NCBI GenBank assembly: GCA_041485385.1
Contig: JBGPJM010000083.1
Span: 1 to 18,526, forward strand
DNA from: JBGPJM01 sp041485385
Lineage (GTDB): Bacteria > Planctomycetota > Phycisphaerae > Phycisphaerales > UBA1924
DNA length: 18,526 bases
Direction: 5' to 3'
A program made the translations under genes and the position numbers. The notes under the pieces were generated by a model. It saw nothing but the letters and a program-made list of their open reading frames with translations. It did not search any database and had not been told where the DNA came from. Of this stretch, positions 1 to 7,231 are shown one piece after another. Positions within the stretch are counted from its first letter, which is position 1. The number at the start of each line of letters is the position of its first letter.

Positions 1-102
1 CGCGCCCACATCGAGGCTGCGATCGACGAGAGCTGCGGACGCCTCGACGCCGATCGCCTCAAATCCATCTGCCGCACCGCTTGGTTGGAACGCACGAACT
101 AG
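1..102 (+). CDS. C-terminal end of an unidentified protein (5' end outside window)
   Basis: Frame 1 is open from the first base and ends at a TAG at 100-102, giving 33 residues that begin RAHIEAAIDES and end CRTAWLERTN. The mixed charge, lack of low complexity and G/C-rich third positions look like real coding sequence. The next gene is convergent and stops at 155, so a stop at 102 makes a tidy gene end. I do not recognise the family and the fragment is too short to name. It could also be a chance open frame at the window edge. Confidence 0.5.
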   Translation, partial: RAHIEAAIDESCGRLDADRLKSICRTAWLERTN

Positions 103-154
103 TTGGAGGCCGTATGAGCCGTGCGCGACCGGCTCCTCCGGGTCCGCGGCACGC

Positions 155-903
155 TCAGCGAGCCGGCGGGCGCAGGCGCATCATCAGGAGCATCGGCCAG
201 TCGAGGTACTTGGCGGCGCGGGGGACTCGGGAGGCGAGTTCCTCGTCGCCGCGGTGTTCGCTCAGGTGGTCGATGGCGAGGCCGGCGCGCGACCCGGCCA
301 TCACGTAGTCGCTGAGTTGGTTCGGGACGCTGGCGGGCCGGACCACCTCGCCGGTGGCGGGGTCGGTGAACCGGGCTTGCACGCCGCGGAGCATCATCGC
401 CGGGTGCATGACGGAAAGGAGGATGGCGCCGCCGGTCCGGCAGACGCGGGCGAACTCCCGGAACAGGGAGTCCAGCGAGGCGATGTGGTCAACGACCAGG
501 CAGCAGAGGACGCGGTCGAACGAAGCGGTCGGGAGAGGCAGCGGGTGCGCCAGGTCGTGCCGGAGAAACCGGACGGCCGCGGCCACGGGTTTGGCGCGGG
601 CGCGATCGAGCATGCCCTCCGAGAAGTCCAGCGCGGTGACACGGGCCCCCAGCGAGGCCAGGCGGAGCGCGTGCCGCCCGGTTCCACACCGATATCGGCG
701 ATGTCGAGGCCGCCCACGCCGCCGAGGAGCGGGGGGAGGTGGCGGGCCTCGAGGTGCACGAGAGGGTTGGGATCGTCGTCGTAGACGTTTGACCAGCGGT
801 CGTATCCGTCGCGCGTGGGCAGGTCAACGGGGGGTCCGGTCGGCGAGCCGGTGCGTGCATGCGTCGCGGGATCCATGGCGCCCGGATCGTATCTTGCCGC
901 CAT
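155..903 (-). pseudogene. Class I SAM-dependent methyltransferase, frameshifted in SAM motif I
   Basis: Two overlapping minus-strand frames together make one methyltransferase of about 249 residues. The first (from ATG 903, or ATG 876) carries an N-terminal region with RDGYDRWSNVYDDD and NPLVHLEARHLPPLLGG, then LDIADIG. The second continues as GRHALRLASLGARVTALDF (acidic residue of motif II), then the HDLAHPLPLP and FDRVLCCLVVDHI strands and a RTGGAILLSVMHP post-motif, ending at TGA 157-155. Reading across the junction with one extra base after the GG at 690-689 restores DIGCGTGRH, the classical glycine-rich SAM loop, so exactly one base is missing there. Substrate is unknown; the family is Methyltransf_11/25-like. 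Either a true inactivating deletion or a one-base assembly error. ATG 876 has a TACGAT box nine bases upstream and is an equally good start. Confidence 0.8.
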
Positions 904-966
904 GCGGGCCGGCCGGCGAAGCGGCCGGAGACCGGAAAAAAGGCGTGCGGCGGCGGGGTTTCGTGA

Positions 967-972
967 TAGACT
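967..972 (+). promoter_or_regulatory. Candidate -10 box (TAGACT) upstream of the cytochrome/propeller gene
   Basis: TAGACT fits the TANNNT -10 core and lies about 95 bases upstream of the ATG at 1068 in the divergent intergenic region. No convincing -35 hexamer is visible. Similar boxes (TAGGCT, TAAACT, TAGAGT) sit upstream of other plus-strand genes here. Confidence 0.25.
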
Positions 973-1067
973 GGCTCGAAAGCTGTAACACGCCAGGGCG
1001 TTGTCCCATAAAAGATGCCGCGGGGCGTTCTCTGCCGGGAGTGGTTCTGCGCACAGGGAGCACGAAG

Positions 1068-4000
1068 ATGCATGTCGCTCAAATGGTCGTCGGCACGGCG
1101 GCGATGATGGTCACGGTGGGGGCGGTGGCGGGGCTGGCGGGTGGGTCGGGCACGCGCCCGGAGGGAAAGATGGGCGCGGCCGGGCCAGAGAAGGTCGCCG
1201 GCGGAGGACCGGGCGCGATCGGGCAGCCCGGCGGGGGTGGCGGGGCCGAGCCGCGCGGCACGCCCGTGGATGGCGGCCTGGTGAACTGGGAGGATCCGCA
1301 CGTCCACCCGATCGACATGACGCCCGACGGCTCGACGCTGCTGGTGGTCAATACGCCGGACAACCGGCTGGAGGTCTTCACGCTCACCGCCGGCGGGCCG
1401 GTGCACACGGGGGCGATCCCCGTGGGGCTCGACCCGGTCAGCGTACGGGCGCGCTCCAATACCGAGGCATGGGTGGTGAACCTCATCTCCGACAGCGTCA
1501 GCATCGTGAGTCTGACGTCGATGAACGTGTTCAACACGCTGCGGACCGACGACGAGCCGGCGGACGTGGCCTTCGCGGGCACGCCGCAGCGGGCGTTCGT
1601 ATCCTGCGCCCGGGCGGACACGGTGCTGGTGTTCGATCCGGCGAACGTGGACGGCGCGCCGGCGCGGATCGACATCGAGGGGCAGCGCCCGCGGGCGCGG
1701 GCCGTGAGCCCGGACGGGCAGACGATCTACGCGGCGATCTTCCAATCGGGGAACCGCTCGACGGTGCTCGGGGGCGCGGCGGGTGGCGGCAACCAGAACA
1801 TCGGCTTCCCGCCCAACGTGGTGGACGACAACAACGGCCCGTACGGGCCCACCCCCGGCGGGGCGTTCAATCCCAACGTGCTGGCGCCGAACCCGCCGCC
1901 TAACTCGGCCGGGTCGTTCAGCCCGCCGATCAACCCGGCGCTGGGGGGCGGCCTGCCGGTGAGCCTCATCGTCAAGAAGAACGCGCAGGGCCAGTGGATG
2001 GACGACAACGGGCACGACTGGACGGCGAAGGTGAACGGCCCGGCACAGGGGCCGGGGCTGCCCTCCTCGGCGGACTCGGGGCGCGTGCCGGGGTGGGACC
2101 TGGTGGACCAGGACGTGGTGGCGATCAACACCTCGACGCTGAGCGTGACGTACGCGACGGGGCTGATGAACATCTGCATGGCGATCTCGGTGAATCCGGT
2201 GGACGGGCGCATCATGGTGGTGGGGACCGACGGGACCAACGAGGTGCGGTTCGAGCCCAACGTCTCGGGCAAGTTCACGCGCGTGCGGCTTGCCAGCGTG
2301 GACCCGGCGGACCTGTCGTCGCACACGACGGCGGACCTGAACCCGCACCTGGACTATACCACCTCGACGATCCCGCAGAGCGAGCGCAACAGGTCGCTGG
2401 GCGATCCGCGCGGCATCGTGTGGAACAGCGCGGGGACGACGGGGTACGTGACGGGAATGGGCTCGAACAACCTGATTGTGATCAACACCGCCGGCGGGCG
2501 GGCGGGGATCACCGACACGATCGACATCGGCGAGGGCCCGACTGGCCTCGTGCTCGACGAATCGCGCGCCCGGTTGTACATCGTCGACAAGTTCGGCGCG
2601 GCGGTGTCGGTGGTCAGCACGGCCTTGCAGACCGAGGTGATGCGGGTTCCCTTCTATGACCCCTCGCCCGCGGCCATCAAGACCGGTCGCAAGCACCTCT
2701 ACGACACGCACAAGAACTCCGGCCTGGGGCAGCTCGCCTGCGCCTCGTGCCACGTGGACGCGCGCATGGACCGGCTGGCCTGGGACCTGGGCGACCCGAG
2801 GGGCGACTTCGACCCCGTCACCGGCCAGAACCTGGGGATGAACCTCCCCGGCTTGAACACCGGCTTCCTGCCCTTCCACCCCATGAAGGGGCCGATGACC
2901 ACGCAGACATTGCAGGACATCATCGGCCAGGAACCGCTGCACTGGCGCGGCGACCGCGACGGCATCGAGGCCTTCAACGGCGCCTTTATCGGCTTGCAGG
3001 GAGATGACACCAACCTCACCGCGACCGAAATGCAGGAGTTCGAGAACTTCCTCGCCACCATCACTTACCCCCCCAACCCCTTCCGCAACTTCGACAACAC
3101 GCTGCCGGCGGCGCTGACGATCCCCGCGAACATCCCGCGCCCGGGCCGGTTCGGCGGCGGCGGGCTGCCCTTCACCGCACCGGGCAACGCCCAGGCCGGG
3201 CGAGACCTGTACATCAACACGACGCGCCGGCTCGATGGCGGCCTGCTCGCGTGCGTGACCTGCCATACGCTCCCCACCGGCGCCGGCGGCGACGTGCGGC
3301 TCGTCGGGGCCAGCTACCAGCCGTTCCCGGTTGGCCCCAACGGCGAGCACCACCGGGCGCTCGTGTCGGCGGACGGTGTCTCAAATATCTCCGTGAAGGT
3401 GCCGCACCTCCGCAACGAGTACGAGAAGACCGGCTTCAACGCGTACGCGACGCGGAACACTGCGGGCTTCGGCGTGCTCCACGACGGCAGCGTCGACACG
3501 CTGGCCCGCTTCGTCGCCGAGCCGGTCTTCAACGTCGTGAGCGACCAGGAGGTCGCCAACCTCGTCGCCTTCCTGCTGGCCTTCTCCGGCTCCGACCTGC
3601 CGCAGGGCTCGCCGACGAACATCTTCTTCCCGCCTGGGGGCACGAGCAAGGACACCCCGGCGGCCGTCGGCTGGCAGACGACCGTCGTCAACGGCGCGAG
3701 CGTTCCCCCGGCCCAGGGCACCCTGATCACGAGCATGCTCGCCCAGGCCAACCTGAACAAGGTCGGCGTGGTCGTCAAGGGCCGACAGGGCGGGCGCCAG
3801 CACGGCTGGACGTACATCGGCGCGAACCAGTTCGAGACGGACCTCAGCGGCGCCGGGCACATCGTGACCGCGGCGGCGCTGCTCGCCTCGGCCGCCCCCG
3901 GCGGCGAGCTGACCTACACCGTGGTGCCGATCGGGACGCAGCGCCGGATCGGCGTCGACCGCGACAACGACGGGGCGCTGGACTTCGACGAGATCTCCGT

Positions 4001-4202
4001 CTGTTCCGACCCCGCCAACCCCAACCAGTTCCCCGGGTCGCAGACGTGCGTGGATTTCAACGGCGACCTTCTGATCAACAGCCAGGACTTCTTCGACTTC
4101 CTCACCGGGTTCTTCGCGGGCAACGCCGACTTCAACGGTGATGGCCCGACCAACTCGCAGGACTTCTTCGACTTCCTGAACGCGTTCTTCATCGGCTGCT
4201 GA
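1068..4202 (+). CDS. Secreted beta-propeller / di-haem cytochrome c protein with C-terminal dockerin-type pair
   Basis: 1044 residues. I place the start at ATG 1068, preceded by AGGGAG at 1055-1060, because it begins a signal peptide (hydrophobic residues about 5-24); the frame is open further upstream but overlaps the divergent methyltransferase. Residues about 70-540 contain YVTN/YncE-like beta-propeller repeats (LLVVNTPDNRLEVF, AWVVNLISDSVSIV, LYIVDKFGAAVSVV). Two haem motifs follow: CASCH at 558-562 and CVTCH at 729-733. Between them, WDLGDPRGD, HPMKGPMTTQTLQD and LHWRGDRDGIEAFN resemble the MauG/cytochrome c peroxidase-related modules of planctomycete surface proteins; residues around 890 (HPMKGPM is near 605-612) may supply a Met ligand. 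A calcium-type DRDNDGALDFDE lies at about 964-974. Residues 994-1044 are two DxNxDxxxNxxD repeats, each followed by FFDFL..FF.G, ending in Gly-Cys. Probably exported, electron-transferring and surface-anchored; the substrate cannot be read from sequence. Confidence 0.9.
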   Translation: MHVAQMVVGTAAMMVTVGAVAGLAGGSGTRPEGKMGAAGPEKVAGGGPGAIGQPGGGGGAEPRGTPVDGGLVNWEDPHVHPIDMTPDGSTLLVVNTPDNRLEVFTLTAGGPVHTGAIPVGLDPVSVRARSNTEAWVVNLISDSVSIVSLTSMNVFNTLRTDDEPADVAFAGTPQRAFVSCARADTVLVFDPANVDGAPARIDIEGQRPRARAVSPDGQTIYAAIFQSGNRSTVLGGAAGGGNQNIGFPPNVVDDNNGPYGPTPGGAFNPNVLAPNPPPNSAGSFSPPINPALGGGLPVSLIVKKNAQGQWMDDNGHDWTAKVNGPAQGPGLPSSADSGRVPGWDLVDQDVVAINTSTLSVTYATGLMNICMAISVNPVDGRIMVVGTDGTNEVRFEPNVSGKFTRVRLASVDPADLSSHTTADLNPHLDYTTSTIPQSERNRSLGDPRGIVWNSAGTTGYVTGMGSNNLIVINTAGGRAGITDTIDIGEGPTGLVLDESRARLYIVDKFGAAVSVVSTALQTEVMRVPFYDPSPAAIKTGRKHLYDTHKNSGLGQLACASCHVDARMDRLAWDLGDPRGDFDPVTGQNLGMNLPGLNTGFLPFHPMKGPMTTQTLQDIIGQEPLHWRGDRDGIEAFNGAFIGLQGDDTNLTATEMQEFENFLATITYPPNPFRNFDNTLPAALTIPANIPRPGRFGGGGLPFTAPGNAQAGRDLYINTTRRLDGGLLACVTCHTLPTGAGGDVRLVGASYQPFPVGPNGEHHRALVSADGVSNISVKVPHLRNEYEKTGFNAYATRNTAGFGVLHDGSVDTLARFVAEPVFNVVSDQEVANLVAFLLAFSGSDLPQGSPTNIFFPPGGTSKDTPAAVGWQTTVVNGASVPPAQGTLITSMLAQANLNKVGVVVKGRQGGRQHGWTYIGANQFETDLSGAGHIVTAAALLASAAPGGELTYTVVPIGTQRRIGVDRDNDGALDFDEISVCSDPANPNQFPGSQTCVDFNGDLLINSQDFFDFLTGFFAGNADFNGDGPTNSQDFFDFLNAFFIGC

Positions 4203-4269
4203 ACCCCGCACCCGCTTCACCGCGTGCGCGTTCTGTCCACCCCGGGGGGGTATTCCTGCGCGCGGCGCG

Positions 4270-4671
4270 CTACTCCTTCAGGCAGGTCGGTGGCTCCGCC
4301 GTCTCCTCGGAGAAGATCAGCGCGTACCCGTTCACCGGGTCCTCGCACGAGAACTCGCGCCGGCCATACCAGTAGACCTCCGGCCCCCAGAGGATCTCGG
4401 CGTACGGGCGCACGCGCTCAAACGTCTCCAGCACGCCGCCCGGTTCCAGCCCGAAATGGAGCGCCCCGGTCAGCGTCGGCTCGTCCGGCCAGAACGTGGA
4501 CTGGAACATGAGCGAGGCGCCGCCGCGCTCCAGGATGCAGAGGGTTGGGATCTCGGGAGGGCCCGGGTGGATGAGCTCGACGCTGAAGCCCAGGACCCCG
4601 GCGTAGAACTCGATCGTGCCCGCGATGTTGTGCGTGGAGAGGTAGGGCGTGACGCATGTGAACTCGGCCAT
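4270..4671 (-). CDS. VOC/glyoxalase-fold small protein
   Basis: 133 residues from ATG 4671 (MAEFTCVTPYL). The pattern is typical of vicinal oxygen chelate (glyoxalase/bleomycin-resistance/dioxygenase) proteins: an N-terminal TPYLSTHNIAGTIEFYAGVLGF segment, CILERGGASLMFQS, LHFGLEPGG, and a C-terminal CEDPVNGYALIFSEE with the usual final Glu. Such proteins bind a divalent metal or act as binding proteins; the reaction cannot be assigned. It lies 43 bases after the squalene-hopene cyclase stop on the same strand, so co-transcription is possible. A longer start at 4767 exists but would overlap the cyclase end and adds 32 arginine-rich residues unlike the family. A TACACT box seven bases before ATG 4671 suggests a leaderless transcript of its own. 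Confidence 0.85.
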   Translation of the reverse strand: MAEFTCVTPYLSTHNIAGTIEFYAGVLGFSVELIHPGPPEIPTLCILERGGASLMFQSTFWPDEPTLTGALHFGLEPGGVLETFERVRPYAEILWGPEVYWYGRREFSCEDPVNGYALIFSEETAEPPTCLKE

Positions 4672-4678
4672 GCGCGCC

Positions 4679-4684
4679 AGTGTA
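4679..4684 (-). promoter_or_regulatory. Candidate -10 box (TACACT) giving a leaderless VOC-gene transcript
   Basis: On the minus strand TACACT is followed by seven bases and then the ATG at 4671, so transcription from the usual position would start at or next to the start codon. There is no Shine-Dalgarno sequence before this ATG. No clear -35 element is seen. Confidence 0.3.
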
Positions 4685-4714
4685 TCGATCGGCCAGGGCG
4701 ATGAGGCGAGCCTC

Positions 4715-7021
4715 TCACCCGATAGGTTCTCTCTGTGGCCACGGCGCCCCCGTCGTGTTCCCCGCATTCCGAACGTACCGCGCCAGCGCCATCACCGGGA
4801 AGTAGTGGCGGTAGAGGTTGTAGCGGAGGTAGAACGTGCGCGGGAAGCCGGTGCCCGTGAAGAAGTGCTCGTTCCAGCCGCCAGCCAGGTCGTAGACGAA
4901 GTCCAGGGGGGCCAGGTCGTGCGTGCCCGGGTCTCGGGCGTCGGGGTTCAGCGGGCGCGAGGGCGCGAACGGTCGCTTGTCGTCGGCCAGTTGGTGGTCG
5001 CAGAGCCAGAGGACGGCGCGCTCGACGGCGGGGTCGGTGGGCGGCAGAACGTACAGCAGGGTGGTGAGCGCCCAGGCCGTCTGGGAGGCGGTGGATGGGC
5101 CTCGCCCCATGAGGGAGCGGTCGAGGTACGAGTTCGCCGATTCGCCGAACCCGCCGTCGGCGTTCTGCACCGCGCGGAGCCAGTCGATGGCCTTTGTCGC
5201 CGCGGGGTGCGAGCGCCGCCCCGTGGCGACCGCGCCGGCGGCGTCCAGCCCGCCCATCGCCTGCCATGTCCCGTAGAGGTAGTTGCACCCCCAGCGGCCC
5301 CACCAGCACCCCTCGGGCTGTTGGTGCGAGACGAGGTACCGCAGCGCCCGGGCGATGGCGGGGTCGGTGGCGGGGACGCCGCAGGTGATCAGCGACTCGA
5401 TGGTGCGCCCGGTGATGTCTGCGCACGAGGGGTCCTGCATGGCGTTGTGGTCGGCGAAGGGGATCGCCTCCATCCAGGGTCGGTCCTTCGTGCGGTCGAA
5501 GGCGGCCCAGCCGCCGTCGTCGTTCTGCATCGCCAGGATCCAGCGCACGGCTAGGCGTGCCGCGTCGCGGTTCTTCGTCTGGCCGGGCCGGTCGCCGGCG
5601 CGCCAGAGGGCCTTGGCGACCATGGCAGTGTCGTCGATGTCGGGGTACCAGTCGTTGCGGTATTCGAACGCCCAGGCGGCGGCGTCCTTCCCCAGGCGCA
5701 GCGAGCGATCTTGCGGGCGGAGGTTACCCAGCCAGTCGCCGGTCATCGTCACCTGCCGGTCCAGCAGCCAGTCGCAGGTGCGGGCGATGCGTTCGTCGCT
5801 CGCCGCGGTCAGGCCCGCCTCGGTGAGCGCGTACAGGGCGATGCCCGTGTCCCACACCGGGCTGAAGCAGGGCTGGAGGCGGATGTGGTCCAGCACCGGG
5901 TCGGGGCTGGGCTCGTCGATCATGAAGGCGTCGAGGTCGCGCTCGGCCTGGCGGATCGCCGGCTCCGAGCGGTCGTACCCGAGGGCCTTGAGCGCGATCT
6001 GCACGTAGACCATCGGCGGGAAGATGGCGCCCAGCCCCTCGGTGGACCGCGGGTCAATCCGCCGGAGGATCCACTGCTCCGCCGCGCGGAGGGCCTTCGG
6101 GCGGAACGGCGAGAGCTTGTGCTTCTCGGCGAACTTGAGGGCGCGATCGCAGAGCAGGAAGAAGTTGCCCCAGGAGAACTGGTTCTGCCGGTTCCACGGC
6201 TTGTTGAGGCGGGCCTTGCACTGCTTGTCGACGAACAGCTCGTCGATGCCCAGCTCCTGCGGGAGCTGGCGCACCGGCCGCAGGGCCGAGCACAGCGCCA
6301 GCGGTAGGATCATCGTGCGCGTCCACGCCGCGACCTTGTCCATGTGGAACGGGAACCAGCGCGGCAGCAGCACGATCTCCGGCGGGATGGCCGGGCAGGC
6401 GTCCCACGAGACCTGCCCGAGGCAGGCGAGGTAGAACGTCGAGAACGTGTTGCACCGATCGGCGCCGCCGAGCGAGAGGATCAGGTCGCGTGCCGCCTTC
6501 ATGTGCGGCGCATCGGGGTGGTCGCCGAAGAGCTTGAGCGCGAAGTACGCCTTCACGCACGCGGCCACGTCCGGCGGCGAGCCGGGGTACTGGCCCCAGC
6601 CGCCTCGTCCTGGCTCGATGCGCCGCTGCGTGAGCCGCAGGTGGTTGGCGATGCGCCGGAGGCGCGGCACCTCGGCCGGGTCGCTCTCCTGAGAGAGGAT
6701 CACCTTCATCAGCAGGTACTCGGAGGAGAGGATCGAGTCCCCCTCCAGCTCGGCGCACCAGTGGGCGCCCTGCATCGGCTGACCGTCGGAGGCACGGTTC
6801 GTGCGCTGCTTGAGGTACAGAGCCGCGACGGCGGCGTCGAGGGCTGCGGCGGCGCGCTGCGGGAGTGGAAGATACCGGGCGGACTCGGGACCGGGACCGA
6901 CTTCGACGGGACGAGAGGAGATCGAGGAAGGGCGGATCAGGGAGGGGGGCATCGGGGAGGTGGGCCTCGAGGAGGGAGGGATCGAGGAGGGGGGGATCGG
7001 GCTGGGAGGTGCGGTAGTCAT
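4715..7021 (-). CDS. shc: Squalene-hopene cyclase
   Basis: 768 residues. Converts squalene to hopene/diplopterol-type hopanoids at the membrane. The catalytic acid motif DxDD is present as DIDD at residues 461-464 (WYPDIDDTAMV). QW repeats are clear, for example QNDDGGWAAF (499-508), QQPEGCWWGRWG (567-578) followed by NYLYGTW, and QNADGGFGE. Other family blocks include GGWGQYPG, RWFPFHMDKV, WGNFFLLCDRAL and QPCFSPVWDTGIAL. Typical bacterial SHCs are about 630-720 residues; the excess is an N-terminal stretch of some 40 Pro/Ser-rich residues (PIPPSSIPPSSRP) encoded by a purine-rich repeat on the plus strand, so the true mature start may lie near residue 40 although no later ATG or GTG fits. 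The VOC gene follows 43 bases downstream. Divergent from the TssBC gene. Confidence 0.96.
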   Translation of the reverse strand: MTTAPPSPIPPSSIPPSSRPTSPMPPSLIRPSSISSRPVEVGPGPESARYLPLPQRAAAALDAAVAALYLKQRTNRASDGQPMQGAHWCAELEGDSILSSEYLLMKVILSQESDPAEVPRLRRIANHLRLTQRRIEPGRGGWGQYPGSPPDVAACVKAYFALKLFGDHPDAPHMKAARDLILSLGGADRCNTFSTFYLACLGQVSWDACPAIPPEIVLLPRWFPFHMDKVAAWTRTMILPLALCSALRPVRQLPQELGIDELFVDKQCKARLNKPWNRQNQFSWGNFFLLCDRALKFAEKHKLSPFRPKALRAAEQWILRRIDPRSTEGLGAIFPPMVYVQIALKALGYDRSEPAIRQAERDLDAFMIDEPSPDPVLDHIRLQPCFSPVWDTGIALYALTEAGLTAASDERIARTCDWLLDRQVTMTGDWLGNLRPQDRSLRLGKDAAAWAFEYRNDWYPDIDDTAMVAKALWRAGDRPGQTKNRDAARLAVRWILAMQNDDGGWAAFDRTKDRPWMEAIPFADHNAMQDPSCADITGRTIESLITCGVPATDPAIARALRYLVSHQQPEGCWWGRWGCNYLYGTWQAMGGLDAAGAVATGRRSHPAATKAIDWLRAVQNADGGFGESANSYLDRSLMGRGPSTASQTAWALTTLLYVLPPTDPAVERAVLWLCDHQLADDKRPFAPSRPLNPDARDPGTHDLAPLDFVYDLAGGWNEHFFTGTGFPRTFYLRYNLYRHYFPVMALARYVRNAGNTTGAPWPQREPIG
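6928..7010. repeat. Degenerate purine-rich repeat coding the Pro/Ser N-terminus of SHC
   Basis: Plus-strand sequence is a run of imperfect copies of a unit close to GGGATCGAGGAGGG, with variants GGCATCGGGGAGG and GGCCTCGAGGAGG. In the cyclase frame it reads as repeated PPS(I/L/M)PPSS blocks. It looks like slippage-type expansion at the 5' end of shc. Confidence 0.6.
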
Positions 7022-7060
7022 GAGGTTTGTGCGTCGTCCGGTTGGTGGAACTGGACTTGG

Positions 7061-7066
7061 AGCTTA
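7061..7066 (-). promoter_or_regulatory. Candidate -10 box (TAAGCT) for shc
   Basis: TAAGCT on the minus strand lies about 40 bases upstream of the shc ATG at 7021, in the 210-base divergent region shared with the TssBC gene. It fits TANNNT; no -35 element is evident. Confidence 0.22.
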
Positions 7067-7197
7067 GCGCGCACGTCGCAGCGGCCCCGGCGAGGGGTCG
7101 TCGCGGCCCGCATCCACCTTTTGTTCCGATCGGCACGGTCACGCTTTCGGAGAATCGCGGTATTTCGGTGGGCGAGGGGGGGCCGGTGTCGCTGTGG

Positions 7198-7203
7198 TAG
7201 GCT
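7198..7203 (+). promoter_or_regulatory. Candidate -10 box (TAGGCT) for the TssB-TssC fusion gene
   Basis: TAGGCT lies 28 bases upstream of ATG 7232, followed by a purine-rich leader with GGAG (7220-7224 region) as Shine-Dalgarno. The context GTGGTAGGCTTGG is similar to GTGATAGACTGG upstream of the cytochrome gene. Confidence 0.28.
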
Positions 7204-7231
7204 TGGGAGAAAGGGGGAAAGGAGCGGCACA

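Noticed and set aside
115..121. Small Arg-rich plus-strand frames starting near 81-121
   Set aside because: They overlap the methyltransferase antisense and have no supporting motif or composition.
354..1067. Upstream extension of the cytochrome/propeller frame
   Set aside because: It overlaps the divergent methyltransferase, is Arg-rich, and would bury the signal peptide that begins at 1068.
489..3353. A 954-codon open frame on the minus strand opposite the cytochrome gene
   Set aside because: Its product is Arg/His/Val-rich with no recognisable domain; the plus strand carries haem motifs, propeller repeats and a signal peptide. It is a GC-driven shadow.
6344..7231. Upstream extension of the TssB-TssC frame
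   Set aside because: It lies opposite the cyclase coding sequence; ATG 7232 has a Shine-Dalgarno and begins the sheath domain.
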